Below, piece by piece: positions 25,250-35,342 of a stretch of 64,000 bases of DNA (the stretch's first letter is position 1; every line of letters starts with the position of its first letter). Source of the stretch: Lachnospiraceae bacterium A4 (GTDB taxonomy: Bacteria; Bacillota; Clostridia; Lachnospirales; Lachnospiraceae); assembly GCA_000403215.2 (NCBI GenBank), contig KE159562.1:352445-416444 (forward strand), in the 5' to 3' direction. The position numbers and the translations under genes were made by a program. The notes beneath the pieces were generated by a model, which did not search any database, had not been told where the DNA came from, and saw only the letters and a program-made list of their open reading frames with translations.

Positions 25250-26191
25250 ATGAAGAAGAATATAATAATTGCTATTGCGCTTCTCGCTGTCACGTTGTCT
25301 GGGGGTTGTGGAAATAACAATAATGCGCAGGAATCAGATTCTGCGGTAGATGTTACTGTAGAAGAGGATACAGAGCAATCATCAGAAACTGTAACGGAAA
25401 CATTGCCTGAAGAACCAATGGAAGAAGAACCTGAAAGTGATGAAACAGATAAGCAGAATCAGGATACAGCAGAGCTGGCAGATGGGATTTATACAGCAGA
25501 GTTTACGACAGACAGCAGTATGTTTCGTGTCAATGAAACCTGCGAGGGCAAGGGAACGCTGACAGTAGAGAACGGGGAAATGACAATACATATTACCCTT
25601 GGTTCAAAAAAGATTTTAAATCTTTATCCCGGACTGGCTGAAGATGCGTCGGAAGAAGGAGCAGAGCTGCTTTTACCGACAGAAGATACAGTCACATACA
25701 GTGACGGTATGACGGAAGAAGTTTATGGTTTTGATGTGCCTGTTCCCTTGCTGGAGAGCGAATTTGATCTGGCGCTTATTGGGACAAAGGGAAAATGGTA
25801 CGACCATAAGGTCAGCGTCTCCAATCCGGTGCCGCTTGAGAATGATGAACAGGTAAATGATGAAGTATCTTTGGAAGATGGTACATATAGTATGGGAATT
25901 ACCTTTGCAGGCGGAAGCGGAAAGGCGGAAATTTTGTCTCCCGTATCAGTAACTGTGGCAGGTGGAAAAGCGATGGCAACCGTACAATGGAACAGCCCTA
26001 ATTATGATTATATGATAGTGAATGGAGAAAAATATCTGCCAGTAAATACGGAAGGCGATTCTATATTTGAGATTCCTGTTCTTATATTTGATGAACCAAT
26101 GGATATTATCGGCGACACTGTAGCGATGAGTAAACCTCATGAAATAGAATATACACTCACTTTCCATTTAGATACAGCAGTCAAAGAATAA
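25250..26191 (+). CDS. Surface lipoprotein with two beta-rich domains, corrinoid operon
   Basis: A 313-aa lipoprotein with a signal peptide ending at Cys20 and an acidic linker (to about 78). Two related-looking domains follow: ADGIYTAEFTTDSSMFRVNE (about 80-205) and EDGTYSMGITFAGGSGKAEI (about 213-310), each starting with DGxY. Such proteins occur next to iron/corrinoid ABC importers. It lies 17 bp after cbiK and before the BtuF-like gene. A role in capturing a metal or corrinoid at the surface is inferred from context. I do not recognise a catalytic motif. Confidence 0.75.
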   Translation: MKKNIIIAIALLAVTLSGGCGNNNNAQESDSAVDVTVEEDTEQSSETVTETLPEEPMEEEPESDETDKQNQDTAELADGIYTAEFTTDSSMFRVNETCEGKGTLTVENGEMTIHITLGSKKILNLYPGLAEDASEEGAELLLPTEDTVTYSDGMTEEVYGFDVPVPLLESEFDLALIGTKGKWYDHKVSVSNPVPLENDEQVNDEVSLEDGTYSMGITFAGGSGKAEILSPVSVTVAGGKAMATVQWNSPNYDYMIVNGEKYLPVNTEGDSIFEIPVLIFDEPMDIIGDTVAMSKPHEIEYTLTFHLDTAVKE

Positions 26192-26192
26192 A

Positions 26193-26226
26193 AGGCAAAA
26201 AATTTTCTAAGAAAATCTTTTTGCCT
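26193..26226 (+). promoter_or_regulatory. Intra-operon hairpin
   Basis: A 15-bp A/T-rich stem (26193-26207 with 26211-26226, one bulge) sits between the lipoprotein stop and the BtuF-like start. There is no T run beyond the stem. It could reduce read-through or mark an mRNA processing site, setting different levels for the genes on each side. Confidence 0.5.
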
Positions 26227-26244
26227 CCAAAAGTGGGGAATAAG

Positions 26245-27420
26245 ATGAGAGGAAGAAAAAAGGCATCTGTTTTGTTTCTTTTGTTTCTTGTGGGGCTGCT
26301 ATGGCTGTATGGCTGTGGCAGTCCTTCTCCCGATTCTGAAGTAATGGCAGATATAGAGGAAGAATCAGATTTGGATTCAGGAGAAGAACTGGTTTATGAG
26401 AGAAGCTTAGAGTTACAGTATGCGGAAAATTTTAAAGTTGATTATTATGAGGGCGGTTATACCCTGCTTACGATAACAATGGATGGCACGCAGTTTTTAA
26501 TTGTACCGGAAAATGGGGATGTACCGCAAACTTTAGATAAAGAAATTGTGGTGCTTAGGCGTCCGATAAAAGACATCTATCTTGTGGCATCTTCGGCGAT
26601 GGATATTTTCAGTGAATTGGATGGATTAAATTCTATTACTTTTTCAGGGCAAAAGGAAGATGGCTGGTTTATTGAAGCAGCCAGAGAGGAAATGCAAAAG
26701 GGTAATATCCTTTATGCGGGTAAATACAGCAAGCCGGATTATGAACTGCTTGTTTCAAATCATTGTGCGCTTGCCATAGAAAATATGATGATTTCGCATT
26801 CGCCTGAAGTAGTGGAAAATCTGGAAAACTTTGGAATCCCTGTTATGATAGACTATTCCAGTTATGAGTCACATCCGCTTGGCAGGGTAGAATGGGTGAA
26901 ATTTTATGGGGCGCTGCTTGGAAAGGAAGAGGAGGCAGAAAGGATATTTACGGATCAGGCAGCAATTCTTGAGAGAGTAAGTGCATCTGAGAGAACAGAT
27001 AAAACAGTAGCCTTCTTTTTCATTACTTCCAATGGTATGGTACAGGTACGCCAATCTTCTGATTATGTTCCGAAGATGATAGAACTTGCAGGTGGAAACT
27101 ATATCTTTCAAAATTTAGGCGATTCTGAAACAAAGCGTTCTACCATGAATATACAGGTCGAAGAATTTTATGCCAGTGCAAAAGATGCAGATTTCCTGAT
27201 TTATAACAGCTCTATTGATGGAGGTGTTTCCAGTGTAGAGGAGTTGCTTGATAAATGTGAGCTGCTTGCGGATTTTAAGGCTGTGGAGAATGGAAATGTG
27301 TGGTGTACAACAAACGATATGTACCAGCAATCCCTTGCAATCGGATATTTCATTGAGGATATCCATTCGATGATACAGGGAGAAAATGATGATATGAACT
27401 ATCTTTATCATTTAGAGTGA
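26245..27420 (+). CDS. btuF: BtuF/FecB-like substrate-binding lipoprotein
   Basis: A 391-aa ABC transporter binding protein. The signal ends in lipobox LYGC (Cys24). The mature protein has the periplasmic-binding fold of the Fe/B12 class: VVLRRPIKDIYLVASSAMDIFSELDG at the first lobe, GIPVMIDYSSYESHPLGRVEWVKFYGALLGKEEEA at the hinge, and NIQVEEFYASAKDADFLIYNSS in the second lobe. The start is ATG 26245; a TTG at 26221 is less likely. With the next two genes it forms a complete importer, presumably for cobinamide, cobalamin or cobalt complexes. The substrate is inferred from the riboswitch. Confidence 0.85.
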   Translation: MRGRKKASVLFLLFLVGLLWLYGCGSPSPDSEVMADIEEESDLDSGEELVYERSLELQYAENFKVDYYEGGYTLLTITMDGTQFLIVPENGDVPQTLDKEIVVLRRPIKDIYLVASSAMDIFSELDGLNSITFSGQKEDGWFIEAAREEMQKGNILYAGKYSKPDYELLVSNHCALAIENMMISHSPEVVENLENFGIPVMIDYSSYESHPLGRVEWVKFYGALLGKEEEAERIFTDQAAILERVSASERTDKTVAFFFITSNGMVQVRQSSDYVPKMIELAGGNYIFQNLGDSETKRSTMNIQVEEFYASAKDADFLIYNSSIDGGVSSVEELLDKCELLADFKAVENGNVWCTTNDMYQQSLAIGYFIEDIHSMIQGENDDMNYLYHLE

Positions 27421-27432
27421 AAGGCTGCGATT

Positions 27433-28455
27433 ATGATGCATAAAAACAGAAAACATAGAAAAATTGCGGCTTTCTTTTTGCTTGGAGCCTGCGTTTTGAT
27501 TTTTTTCATATTAAATATTTGTATTGGAAGTGTCAGAATTGCATTGCCGGATGTGGCAAGAATATTTAGCGGGCAGGAAAGTAATGGAACGGTAACAAGA
27601 ATTCTGTGGGATATCAGGCTTCCGAGGGCGATAGCCGTGTTGCTTCTCGGGGGTGCGCTTTCTCTTGCCGGATATCTTTTGCAAACATTCTTCAATAATC
27701 CGATTGCAGGACCGTTTGTTTTAGGAATTTCTTCCGGGGCTAAAATGGTGGTGGCGCTTGTAATGGTTTTTCTCATGGGAAGGGGAGTCAGGGTGACATC
27801 GGCAACTATGATTTTGGCTGCGTTTATTGGAGCTATGCTATCTATGGGCTTTGTACTTTTGATGTCCCATAGAATCCATAATATGTCAATGCTGGTAGTC
27901 AGCGGAGTTATGATAGGTTACATTTGCTCGGCGGTCACGGAATTAGTAGTTACCTTTGCCAATGATGCGGATATTGTAAATCTTCACAACTGGTCACGGG
28001 GAAGTTTTTCGGGAATGACATGGGAAAACGTAAAAGTTATGACCGTTGTGGTTGCCGCCGCGTCTTTGACAGTTTTTCTGATGTCAAAGCCACTTGGCGC
28101 TTACCAGTTGGGAGATGTTTATGCGCGGAATGTGGGTGTTAATTTACGCCTTTTGCGTGTGTGTATTGTAATTTTCTCCAGTATTTTATCTGCGTGTATT
28201 GTGGCATTTGCGGGACCGATTTCTTTTGTTGGAATTGCAGTGCCGCATTTGGTCAAGAAATTGCTGAATACAACAGAGCCAATTTGGATGATACCTGCCT
28301 GCTTTGTTGGGGGAAGTGCTTTTTGCTTGTTTTGTGATTTGCTTGCGAAAACAATACTTGCGCCAACAGAACTGAGTATTAGCACCGTGACGGCGATTTT
28401 CGGTGCGCCAGTGGTGCTTTGGATTATAAAACGAAAAGCAAATCTAAGGCGCTAA
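27433..28455 (+). CDS. btuC: BtuC/FecCD-family permease
   Basis: A 340-aa polytopic membrane protein, the channel of the importer. About ten hydrophobic helices are visible. Typical FecCD segments are RLPRAIAVLLLGGALSLAGYLLQTFFNNPIAGPFVLGISSGA near residues 55-105 and FAGPISFVGIAVPHLVKK near 255-275. It begins 12 bp after the binding-protein stop. The length is as expected for the family. Confidence 0.92.
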   Translation: MMHKNRKHRKIAAFFLLGACVLIFFILNICIGSVRIALPDVARIFSGQESNGTVTRILWDIRLPRAIAVLLLGGALSLAGYLLQTFFNNPIAGPFVLGISSGAKMVVALVMVFLMGRGVRVTSATMILAAFIGAMLSMGFVLLMSHRIHNMSMLVVSGVMIGYICSAVTELVVTFANDADIVNLHNWSRGSFSGMTWENVKVMTVVVAAASLTVFLMSKPLGAYQLGDVYARNVGVNLRLLRVCIVIFSSILSACIVAFAGPISFVGIAVPHLVKKLLNTTEPIWMIPACFVGGSAFCLFCDLLAKTILAPTELSISTVTAIFGAPVVLWIIKRKANLRR

Positions 28456-28511
28456 AGAACACCACCTAAGATTTGCTATGTTTCGTTTGGACGAAAAGAG
28501 AATCGAAAAGC

Positions 28512-29306
28512 ATGAAGAACTATTATTTTTCCACGAAAAAAATGTGTGTGGGGTATGATAATAAACCGTTGATCAAGGATATGGAAATTGAACTGCGGGA
28601 AGGAGAAATCCTGTGCCTGATCGGACCAAATGGTGCGGGTAAATCTACCGTTTTAAAAAGTATTGCAGGGCAGCTTGGGTTACTTGGCGGAGCAGTATAT
28701 CTTGGAGAAGATGATTTGTCTGAAATGAAGGCAGAGGAACTGGCAAAGAAAATGTCCGTAGTGTTTACGGAGAGGGTAAGGGTAGAACTGAAAAGCTGCA
28801 GAGACATGGTTGCAACCGGGCGTTATCCATATACCGGATGGTTTGGCATTTTATCCGAAGCAGATGAGCGGATTGTAGATGAAATGATGCAGCTTACCCA
28901 TATAACAGACATCAGCGAAAAAGACTTTGGCAAGATAAGCGACGGGCAAAAGCAACGGGTGATGCTGGCGAGGGCAATCTGTCAGGAACCTGAAATTGTG
29001 ATATTAGATGAACCGACGTCTTATCTGGATATCAAATATAAGCTTGAATTTTTGCTATTATTACAGGAAATGAGGGAGAAAAAAGGACTGACTGTTATTA
29101 TGTCCTTACATGAATTGGAACTGGCAAAGATTGTTTCCGATAAAATACTCTGCCTGAAAGGAGAGTATGTGGAACGATATGGGACGCCAGAGGAGATTTT
29201 TGAATCGGATTTTATCGAACGATTATATGATATGAATGAAAAAGACTTTATTGGAAACGAAAAGCTTCTTGCGTATATGAAGCAGATTGGAAAATATGAG
29301 AGGTAA
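28512..29306 (+). CDS. btuD: BtuD/FecE-family ABC ATPase
   Basis: A 264-aa ATPase that powers the importer. It shows Walker [10 protein letters not shown], the signature-like ISDGQKQR (ISDG rather than LSGG), Walker B IVILDEPT and the switch His in MSLHELEL. The start at 28512 is the Met that begins KNYYFSTKK; the open frame reaches back to 28473. It ends 2 bp before cbiP. Confidence 0.92.
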   Translation: MKNYYFSTKKMCVGYDNKPLIKDMEIELREGEILCLIGPNGAGKSTVLKSIAGQLGLLGGAVYLGEDDLSEMKAEELAKKMSVVFTERVRVELKSCRDMVATGRYPYTGWFGILSEADERIVDEMMQLTHITDISEKDFGKISDGQKQRVMLARAICQEPEIVILDEPTSYLDIKYKLEFLLLLQEMREKKGLTVIMSLHELELAKIVSDKILCLKGEYVERYGTPEEIFESDFIERLYDMNEKDFIGNEKLLAYMKQIGKYER

Positions 29307-29308
29307 TT

Positions 29309-30793
29309 ATGGCAAAGGTTATTATGATTCAGGGAACCATGTCCGGTGCAGGAAAGAGTCTTTTGGTAGCGGGACTATGCAGGATAATGAAACGGGATGG
29401 ATACAGAGTAGCTCCTTTTAAGTCACAGAATATGGCGCTTAATTCTTTTGTTACAGAGGAAGGACTTGAAATGGGAAGGGCTCAGGTCATGCAGGCAGAA
29501 GCAGCAGGGATTACCCCGTTGGTCTGCATGAATCCGATTTTATTAAAGCCGACAGACCATACAGGTTCACAGGTAATTGTAAATGGGCAGGTTCTTGGAA
29601 ATATGAGCGCGAGGGAATATTTTTCTTATAAACGAGGGCTGATTCCGGATATTAAGAGAGCTTTCCGAAAGTTAGAGGAAATGGCAGATATCATTGTGAT
29701 AGAAGGCGCTGGAAGTCCGGCAGAGGTAAACTTACGCGAGAATGATATTGTCAACATGGGACTGGCAGAGATTGTGGATGCTCCGGTATTGCTGGCAGGC
29801 GATATTGACAGGGGCGGTGTATTCGCACAGCTTTTAGGAACGCTGCTGCTGCTTACGGAAGAGGAAAAGAAACGTGTGAGAGGACTGATTATTAATAAAT
29901 TCAGGGGAGACCGCTCACTGCTTGATTCCGGCATTGAGATACTGGAAGAAAAGGGAGGTATTCCGGTAACAGGGGTAGTACCCTATATGGATATACGATT
30001 AGAGGATGAGGACAGTCTGACAGAGCGCTTTAGAAAAAAAGAAAAAAGAAAGATAGATATAGCAGTCATCAGGTATCCCAGAATTTCTAATTTTACGGAT
30101 TTTAATGTGTTTGAACAGATACCGGAGGTGTCTGTTCGCTATGTTGCATCAGCAGCGGAATTAGGATGTCCGGATATGGTCTTTTTACCGGGCAGCAAGA
30201 ACACAATGAGTGACCTTGACTGGATGCGTGGGAGAGGATTGGAAGCAGCAGTTATAAAAATGGCGGAAAATATACCGGTTTGTGGTATTTGCGGCGGGTA
30301 TCAGATGATGGGGGAGCATATTTCTGATCCAGAAGGAATGGAAAATGGCGGAACCATGAAAGGAATGGGATTACTGCCTGTCACAACGAGGCTGAAACGT
30401 GAAAAAGTGCGCCGTCAGGTACACGGTACAGTGAATAAAATGGAAGGTTTTTTTTCCATACTTTCAGGATTGGAGTTTAATGGATATGAGATACATGTGG
30501 GGGATAGCGGGCATTCTCCGAATAAATCTGAGTTGTTGAATATGGAAACGGCGTTTGTGACCGGAAGAAATAAAAATGTATGTGGAACGTATATTCACGG
30601 GATATTTGACAGGGCTGCGATTGCAAACGCTCTTGTGACTGCATTGGCTGAAAATAAGGGATTATTCATTGAATCCTGCATTGATTATAAGGATTTTAAA
30701 GAGAAACAGTATGATAAGCTGGCAGATATCTTATCAGAATATCTAAACATGGAGGAAATATATGGAATACTCAGGGAGGCACATATTAGATAA
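29309..30793 (+). CDS. cbiP: Cobyric acid synthase
   Basis: A 494-aa glutamine-dependent amidotransferase that amidates four carboxyl groups of adenosylcobyrinic acid a,c-diamide. The N-terminal dethiobiotin-synthetase-like ATPase part begins [20 protein letters not shown]. The C-terminal glutaminase-like domain has the nucleophile Cys in [12 protein letters not shown] (about residue 332). [12 protein letters not shown] is also typical. It overlaps cobT by 32 nt. The length is normal for the family. Confidence 0.95.
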   Translation: MAKVIMIQGTMSGAGKSLLVAGLCRIMKRDGYRVAPFKSQNMALNSFVTEEGLEMGRAQVMQAEAAGITPLVCMNPILLKPTDHTGSQVIVNGQVLGNMSAREYFSYKRGLIPDIKRAFRKLEEMADIIVIEGAGSPAEVNLRENDIVNMGLAEIVDAPVLLAGDIDRGGVFAQLLGTLLLLTEEEKKRVRGLIINKFRGDRSLLDSGIEILEEKGGIPVTGVVPYMDIRLEDEDSLTERFRKKEKRKIDIAVIRYPRISNFTDFNVFEQIPEVSVRYVASAAELGCPDMVFLPGSKNTMSDLDWMRGRGLEAAVIKMAENIPVCGICGGYQMMGEHISDPEGMENGGTMKGMGLLPVTTRLKREKVRRQVHGTVNKMEGFFSILSGLEFNGYEIHVGDSGHSPNKSELLNMETAFVTGRNKNVCGTYIHGIFDRAAIANALVTALAENKGLFIESCIDYKDFKEKQYDKLADILSEYLNMEEIYGILREAHIR

Positions 30794-31859
30794 CCATACA
30801 GACGAAACCTTGAAGAAACTTAATTTGCAGGAACCGGACTGTAAAATATACAAAAAGGTATTGAAAAATTGGGATTCCATAGCCAAGCCTCTTGATGGGA
30901 TGGGAAGATTTGAAACGATCACCGCACAGATTGGCGCGATTTTAGGTACGGATGAAATTGATATTTCAAAAAAAGCTGTCATCATCATGTGCGCAGATAA
31001 TGGAATTGTAGAGGAAGGCATTAGCCAGTCCGGTCAGGAAGTCACAGCGGCAGTAGCAGCGCAGATGGGAAAGGGTGCATCATCCGTAGGAAAAATGGCG
31101 GCGAAGATAGGGGCGGACACGATTCCTGTAGATATTGGAATCAATGGAAAAGAACAGATTGCAGGAGTGCTTAACAAAAAAGTCCGCTGCGGTACCAGAA
31201 ATTTTAGTAAGGAGCCGGCTATGACAAGAGAAGAAACTGTCAGGGCAATTTTTACTGGTATAGGAATTGTGGAAGAGTGCAAAAGGAAGGGGTATCAAAT
31301 CCTCGCAACCGGGGAAATGGGGATTGGAAATACGACAACGAGCAGTGCGGTTGCAGCGGCATTGTTAAGATGTGAGGCAGATGAAGTGACTGGAAGGGGC
31401 GCTGGACTTTGCGATGAAAAATTACAGCGTAAAAAGCAGATGATTACTGAGGCAGTCAAAAAGTATAAACTTTATGAAGCGGAACCTCTCATTGTACTTC
31501 AAACAGTCGGAGGATTGGACATTGCCGGGCTTGTTGGAGTCTGTATTGGCGGCGGCGTTTTCCATATACCGATAGTGCTTGATGGTGTGATCAGCATGGT
31601 AGCAGCATTGCTTTCAGAAAGAATTGCGCAGGGAACAATACGATATCTGATTCCGTCACATAAAGGCAAAGAACCAGCAGTTGAGAAACTTATGAAGGAA
31701 TTAGGGATAGAACCTGTGATAGACGGCAGAATGGCATTGGGCGAAGGAACGGGGGCAGTGATGATGCTGTCGCTATTGGAAATGGCAATGTGTGTATATC
31801 GTAAAAGAACGCTGTTTTCAGATATCAGTGTAGAACAATATGAAAGGTATTTATCATAA
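30762..31859 (+). CDS. cobT: Nicotinate-nucleotide:dimethylbenzimidazole phosphoribosyltransferase
   Basis: A 365-aa enzyme that activates the lower ligand base to its alpha-ribotide for the nucleotide loop. Visible motifs are [19 protein letters not shown] at the start, [37 protein letters not shown], and the catalytic Glu in [11 protein letters not shown]. The start at 30762 has AGGAGG-like sequence inside the cbiP end. Its stop overlaps cobU (TAATG). No DMB synthesis genes (bza/bluB) are present, so the base must come from the host or medium. Confidence 0.94.
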   Translation: MEYSGRHILDNHTDETLKKLNLQEPDCKIYKKVLKNWDSIAKPLDGMGRFETITAQIGAILGTDEIDISKKAVIIMCADNGIVEEGISQSGQEVTAAVAAQMGKGASSVGKMAAKIGADTIPVDIGINGKEQIAGVLNKKVRCGTRNFSKEPAMTREETVRAIFTGIGIVEECKRKGYQILATGEMGIGNTTTSSAVAAALLRCEADEVTGRGAGLCDEKLQRKKQMITEAVKKYKLYEAEPLIVLQTVGGLDIAGLVGVCIGGGVFHIPIVLDGVISMVAALLSERIAQGTIRYLIPSHKGKEPAVEKLMKELGIEPVIDGRMALGEGTGAVMMLSLLEMAMCVYRKRTLFSDISVEQYERYLS

Positions 31860-32392
31860 TGATGGTTTTGGTTGTTGGAGGAAGTGGAAGCGGCAAATCT
31901 TCTTATGCGGAGAAAATGGCTGTTTCTCTTGCACAGGCAGGTATGAGAAAATATTATCTTGCAACGATGCAGGTTTTTGATGACGAGGGAAGGAAAAAGG
32001 TTGATAGACATAGGAAGCTAAGAAATGGGAAAGGTTTTTTCACGATTGAGCAGCCTGTACGGATTTCCAGCGCACTGGAAAAAATGGAAGATGGAGACAG
32101 GGCTGTTTTGCTGGAATGTATCTCTAATTTGACGGCAAATGAGATGTTTTCAGAGAAAAAGGCTATGACGGAAATACAGGTTACGGAAAATGTCATACGA
32201 GATATAAAGATGCTGAAAGAGCAGACAAATCATTTAGTTGTGGTAAGCAATAACGTATTTGAAGATGGAATTACTTACGATGAAACAACAACGAAGTATA
32301 TTCGGGCAATGGGAAAGATTAATCAAAAACTTGCGGCATTGGCTGACCGAGTAGTGGAAGTGGTAGAAGGGATTCCGGTAATAATAAAATAG
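31859..32392 (+). CDS. cobU: Adenosylcobinamide kinase / guanylyltransferase
   Basis: A 177-aa enzyme that phosphorylates adenosylcobinamide and adds GMP. The P-loop VVGGSGSGKSSYAEKM is complete, and ECISNLTANEMF and VVVSNNVFEDGITYDETTTKYI follow the CobU pattern. The conserved guanylylated His region appears as KKVDRHRKLRNGKGF. It overlaps the stop of cobT. A second CobU-like protein follows cobS. Confidence 0.9.
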   Translation: MMVLVVGGSGSGKSSYAEKMAVSLAQAGMRKYYLATMQVFDDEGRKKVDRHRKLRNGKGFFTIEQPVRISSALEKMEDGDRAVLLECISNLTANEMFSEKKAMTEIQVTENVIRDIKMLKEQTNHLVVVSNNVFEDGITYDETTTKYIRAMGKINQKLAALADRVVEVVEGIPVIIK

Positions 32393-32413
32393 TAGTGGTG
32401 AAAGGAAAAAGAA

Positions 32414-33187
32414 ATGCAAGTGATAAAATCCTTTTTTATAGCAGTATCCATTTATTCTAAAATTCCTGTTCCCCAATTTGAATGGAAAGAAGATGACATG
32501 AAATATGTTTTTTGTTTTTTTCCGTGGATAGGGGCACTGATTGGCGGTAGCATTTATTTCTGGAATTATTTATGCGGCGTTTACCATATAGGGGTTGGGT
32601 GCAGGACAGTGATAGGGATGGCTATTCCGATTTTTATTACGGGTGGATTTCATGTAGATGGCTTTATGGATACGATGGATGCGATACATTCTTACAACCC
32701 AAAGGAGAGAAAGCTGGAAATATTAAAGGATTCCCATATTGGCGCCTTTACAGTCATTATGCTCGCTGCTTATGGATTGGTTCTTTTTGGTACATTTTCG
32801 GAAATAGAAAGTGATGCAATGTTAAAGATTGTATGCTGTGGCTTTTTCCTGTCGCGCTGTTTGTGCGGTATTAGTGCCGTTTCCTTTCCACTCGCAAAAA
32901 AAGATGGTATGCTTTATACTTTCGCAGACAGTTCCCATAAAAAGGTTGTGAAAGGCTCATTATCTTTACAGAGTGCGCTATGTGTTGGCTTGATGTGTTT
33001 CCAGTCTTTTCCCGCAGGTTTGATTGTGGCAGCGGCGGCTGTCTTAACGCTGGTTTATTATTATTATCGCAGCAGGAAGGAATTTGGGGGAGTGACCGGC
33101 GATACGGCTGGATTTTTTGTACTTTTTTGCGAAGGATGTATTGTAGTAGTTGCAGCATTTATTGATATTTTTATATGGAAAGAGTGA
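32414..33187 (+). CDS. cobS: Adenosylcobinamide-GDP ribazoletransferase (cobalamin synthase)
   Basis: A 257-aa membrane enzyme that joins the lower ligand to adenosylcobinamide-GDP. The family start is SFFIAVSIYSKIPVP. The metal-binding GGFHVDGFMDTMDAIHS and the RKLEILKDSHIGAFTVI segment are clear. Five or six hydrophobic helices are visible. The start follows GTGAAAGG. The length is standard. Confidence 0.94.
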   Translation: MQVIKSFFIAVSIYSKIPVPQFEWKEDDMKYVFCFFPWIGALIGGSIYFWNYLCGVYHIGVGCRTVIGMAIPIFITGGFHVDGFMDTMDAIHSYNPKERKLEILKDSHIGAFTVIMLAAYGLVLFGTFSEIESDAMLKIVCCGFFLSRCLCGISAVSFPLAKKDGMLYTFADSSHKKVVKGSLSLQSALCVGLMCFQSFPAGLIVAAAAVLTLVYYYYRSRKEFGGVTGDTAGFFVLFCEGCIVVVAAFIDIFIWKE

Positions 33188-33192
33188 AAAAG

Positions 33193-33576
33193 ATGAAACT
33201 AATAATAGGCGGAACTGCGCAGGGAAAATTGGAATATGTACTTCTGAAATATGATGTGCAAAAAAATATGGTGTGGGATGGTGTTTTGCCAAATGATAGA
33301 AAATTAAATAAGAACATAGTGGTTATCAATCACTTTCATCAGTGGGTTAAGAGCCGTATGGTGAGCGGGGGATGTCCGGAAGATGAAATTATGTCATTTT
33401 TGGACTGCAATGAGGACTGTATTATTATATGTGATGAGATTGGAAACGGGATTGTTCCAATAGATCCGTTTGAGAGAGAATACAGGGAACGTACAGGAAG
33501 GATTCTTGTGCAGCTTGCAATGAGAGCAGAGGAGGTAGAGCGCATCATATGCGGGATTGGACAGAAAATCAAATAA
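33193..33576 (+). CDS. Short CobU-like protein with degenerate P-loop
   Basis: A 127-aa protein. The C-terminal part (CDEIGNGIVPIDPFEREYRERTGRILVQLA) is the conserved CobU segment, but the P-loop reads GGTAQGKLE, with Leu where Ser/Thr normally binds Mg-ATP. It is about 50 residues shorter than CobU. A full CobU lies two genes upstream, so this paralogue may have a partial or changed activity. The start is ATG 33193, 6 nt after the cobS stop, and its stop overlaps the next start (TAATG). Confidence 0.8.
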   Translation: MKLIIGGTAQGKLEYVLLKYDVQKNMVWDGVLPNDRKLNKNIVVINHFHQWVKSRMVSGGCPEDEIMSFLDCNEDCIIICDEIGNGIVPIDPFEREYRERTGRILVQLAMRAEEVERIICGIGQKIK

Positions 33577-34193
33577 TGCTGGTATTCATTAGGCATGGTG
33601 CAACGCAGGCAAACAAAGAACGAAGATATCTGGGAAAAACAGACGAATCCCTTTCAGGAGAAGGGATAGAAATATTGGAATCTTTTAAAATGCGGAAACT
33701 TTATCCTGATGTGGAGTACCTGTTTACCAGTCCCATGAAAAGATGTACGGAAACTGCTAAAATTATTTATCCCACATTATGCCCGATTATTATTCCAGAA
33801 TGGGAAGAGATTAATTTCGGACGGTTTGAATATAGAAATTATGAAGAATTAAAGGATGATGCACAGTATCAGGAATGGCTCCGCAGCAATGGCACATTGA
33901 ATTTTCCGGAAGGAGAAAGCAGAAAAGATTTTATCCTGCGTTGTAAAGGCGGTTTTATAAAAATGTGCCATGAATTGAGTCAGGTTTTCGGACAAAAAGC
34001 AAAGAATCCTGCTTTAGTAGGAATGATTGTTCATGGCGGAACGATTATGTCATTGCTGAGTTTGTATGGCGGAAAAGATTATTTTGACTGTCAGGTGTCA
34101 AATGGCAGGGGTTATGTATGCAGACTGACGGGAGTGAATGGCAGGACAACACAGGAAGATAATCTACAGATAAAGGTGGTAGCGGAAATATGA
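33576..34193 (+). CDS. cobC: Histidine phosphatase, probable alpha-ribazole phosphatase
   Basis: A 205-aa phosphoglycerate-mutase-fold phosphatase. It has the phospho-accepting His in FIRHGATQANK, EWEEINFGRFE in the middle and MIVHGGTIM with the second active-site His. In cobalamin operons this family removes the phosphate from alpha-ribazole or cobalamin phosphate. The start at 33576 (TAATG overlap) places the motif at the N terminus as usual; an upstream ATG at 33549 is possible. It overlaps cbiB by 4 nt. Confidence 0.87.
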   Translation: MLVFIRHGATQANKERRYLGKTDESLSGEGIEILESFKMRKLYPDVEYLFTSPMKRCTETAKIIYPTLCPIIIPEWEEINFGRFEYRNYEELKDDAQYQEWLRSNGTLNFPEGESRKDFILRCKGGFIKMCHELSQVFGQKAKNPALVGMIVHGGTIMSLLSLYGGKDYFDCQVSNGRGYVCRLTGVNGRTTQEDNLQIKVVAEI

Positions 34194-35206
34194 GGCATTG
34201 GATAAATTATCACATGATAGCCTTTTTCATGGGATTTCTTTTGGATTTGGTTTTAGGTGATCCTTATTATTTGCCGCATCCAATCCGTTTGATTGGAAAA
34301 CTGATAGAAGGAGCCGAAAAAGTACTTCGTGGAATGGGGATAAGAGGGAAAGATAGTAAGGAAGATAGTAATGGGAGAGCGTTTCGACAGGGAATAGGAC
34401 TTGTGCTTATTGTGGTCATCAGCGTGGTGGCAGTTACGCTTTTTCTGCTGTTTATGGCATATTGGCTTCATCCGGTTCTGGGAGTGGTGGCGGAATGTAT
34501 TATGACTTATCAGATACTGGCAGTAAAATGTCTGAAGGTAGAGAGTATGAAAGTCTATCAATGTCTGAAAAATGGCAATATGGAGCAGGCAAGGAAAGCT
34601 GTTTCCATGATTGTAGGCAGAGATACGGAACATCTGGACGAAGAAGGTGTTGCAAAAGCAGCGATAGAAACGGTGGCTGAGAACACCTCTGACGGAGTGA
34701 TTGCACCAATGTTGTATCTGGCAGTTGGCGGTCCGGTACTTGGATTTTTATATAAAGCGGTAAATACAATGGATTCCATGATTGGATATAAAAATGAAAA
34801 GTACCTGTATTTCGGAAGGGCAGCGGCAAAGCTGGATGATTTTGTGAATTTCCTTCCGGCAAGAATCAGCGCCTGCCTTATGATTATTGCATCTTTTTTG
34901 GCAGGCAGACACTTTTCGGGAACAGGTGCATGGAAAATTTATAAAAGAGACCGCAGAAAACATGCAAGTCCCAATTCCGGTCAGACTGAGGCAGTATGCG
35001 CCGGTGCGCTTTCCATAAGGCTTGCGGGAGATGCCAGTTATTTTGGAAAGATAGTAAAGAAACCGTATATAGGCGAGGCGGTACGAGGGGTAGAATACGA
35101 GGATATAAAATGGGCGAATTATTTGATGTACATTACTGCATGGCTGTGTGAGATGTTATGTCTGTTGGTAATGTACGCAATAGCAATGAGCAGTGCGCAT
35201 CCGTAA
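34190..35206 (+). CDS. cbiB: Adenosylcobinamide-phosphate synthase (CbiB/CobD)
   Basis: A 338-aa integral membrane protein that attaches the aminopropanol linker to cobyric acid. The start MAFFMGFLLDLVLGDPYYLPHPIRLIG is diagnostic, and ETVAENTSDGVIAPMLY and the region around RDRRKHASPNSGQTEA also fit. It is coupled to cobC by ATGA. The stop lies inside a long hairpin (35197-35253). Confidence 0.93.
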   Translation: MRHWINYHMIAFFMGFLLDLVLGDPYYLPHPIRLIGKLIEGAEKVLRGMGIRGKDSKEDSNGRAFRQGIGLVLIVVISVVAVTLFLLFMAYWLHPVLGVVAECIMTYQILAVKCLKVESMKVYQCLKNGNMEQARKAVSMIVGRDTEHLDEEGVAKAAIETVAENTSDGVIAPMLYLAVGGPVLGFLYKAVNTMDSMIGYKNEKYLYFGRAAAKLDDFVNFLPARISACLMIIASFLAGRHFSGTGAWKIYKRDRRKHASPNSGQTEAVCAGALSIRLAGDASYFGKIVKKPYIGEAVRGVEYEDIKWANYLMYITAWLCEMLCLLVMYAIAMSSAHP

Positions 35207-35253
35207 TTTGAAAAAATGGCAGCTTGCTGACAATTTTTTCAGAATGCGGATGC
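35197..35253 (+). promoter_or_regulatory. Long hairpin between cbiB and cobD
   Basis: GCATCCG (35197-35203) pairs with CGGATGC (35247-35253), enclosing a second A/T stem (TGAAAAAA with TTTTTTCA). It covers the cbiB stop. No T run follows, so it is more likely an mRNA stability or processing element than a terminator. The 120-bp gap around it is the largest inside the biosynthetic part of the operon. Confidence 0.55.
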
Positions 35254-35342
35254 ATAGGGCGAATGCCTGCGAACGAGAAAAACCGAAGATTTTTTGAGTG
35301 TGCACTGCGGAATATGTGGAATAGCTGATGAAAGGAGCAAGG

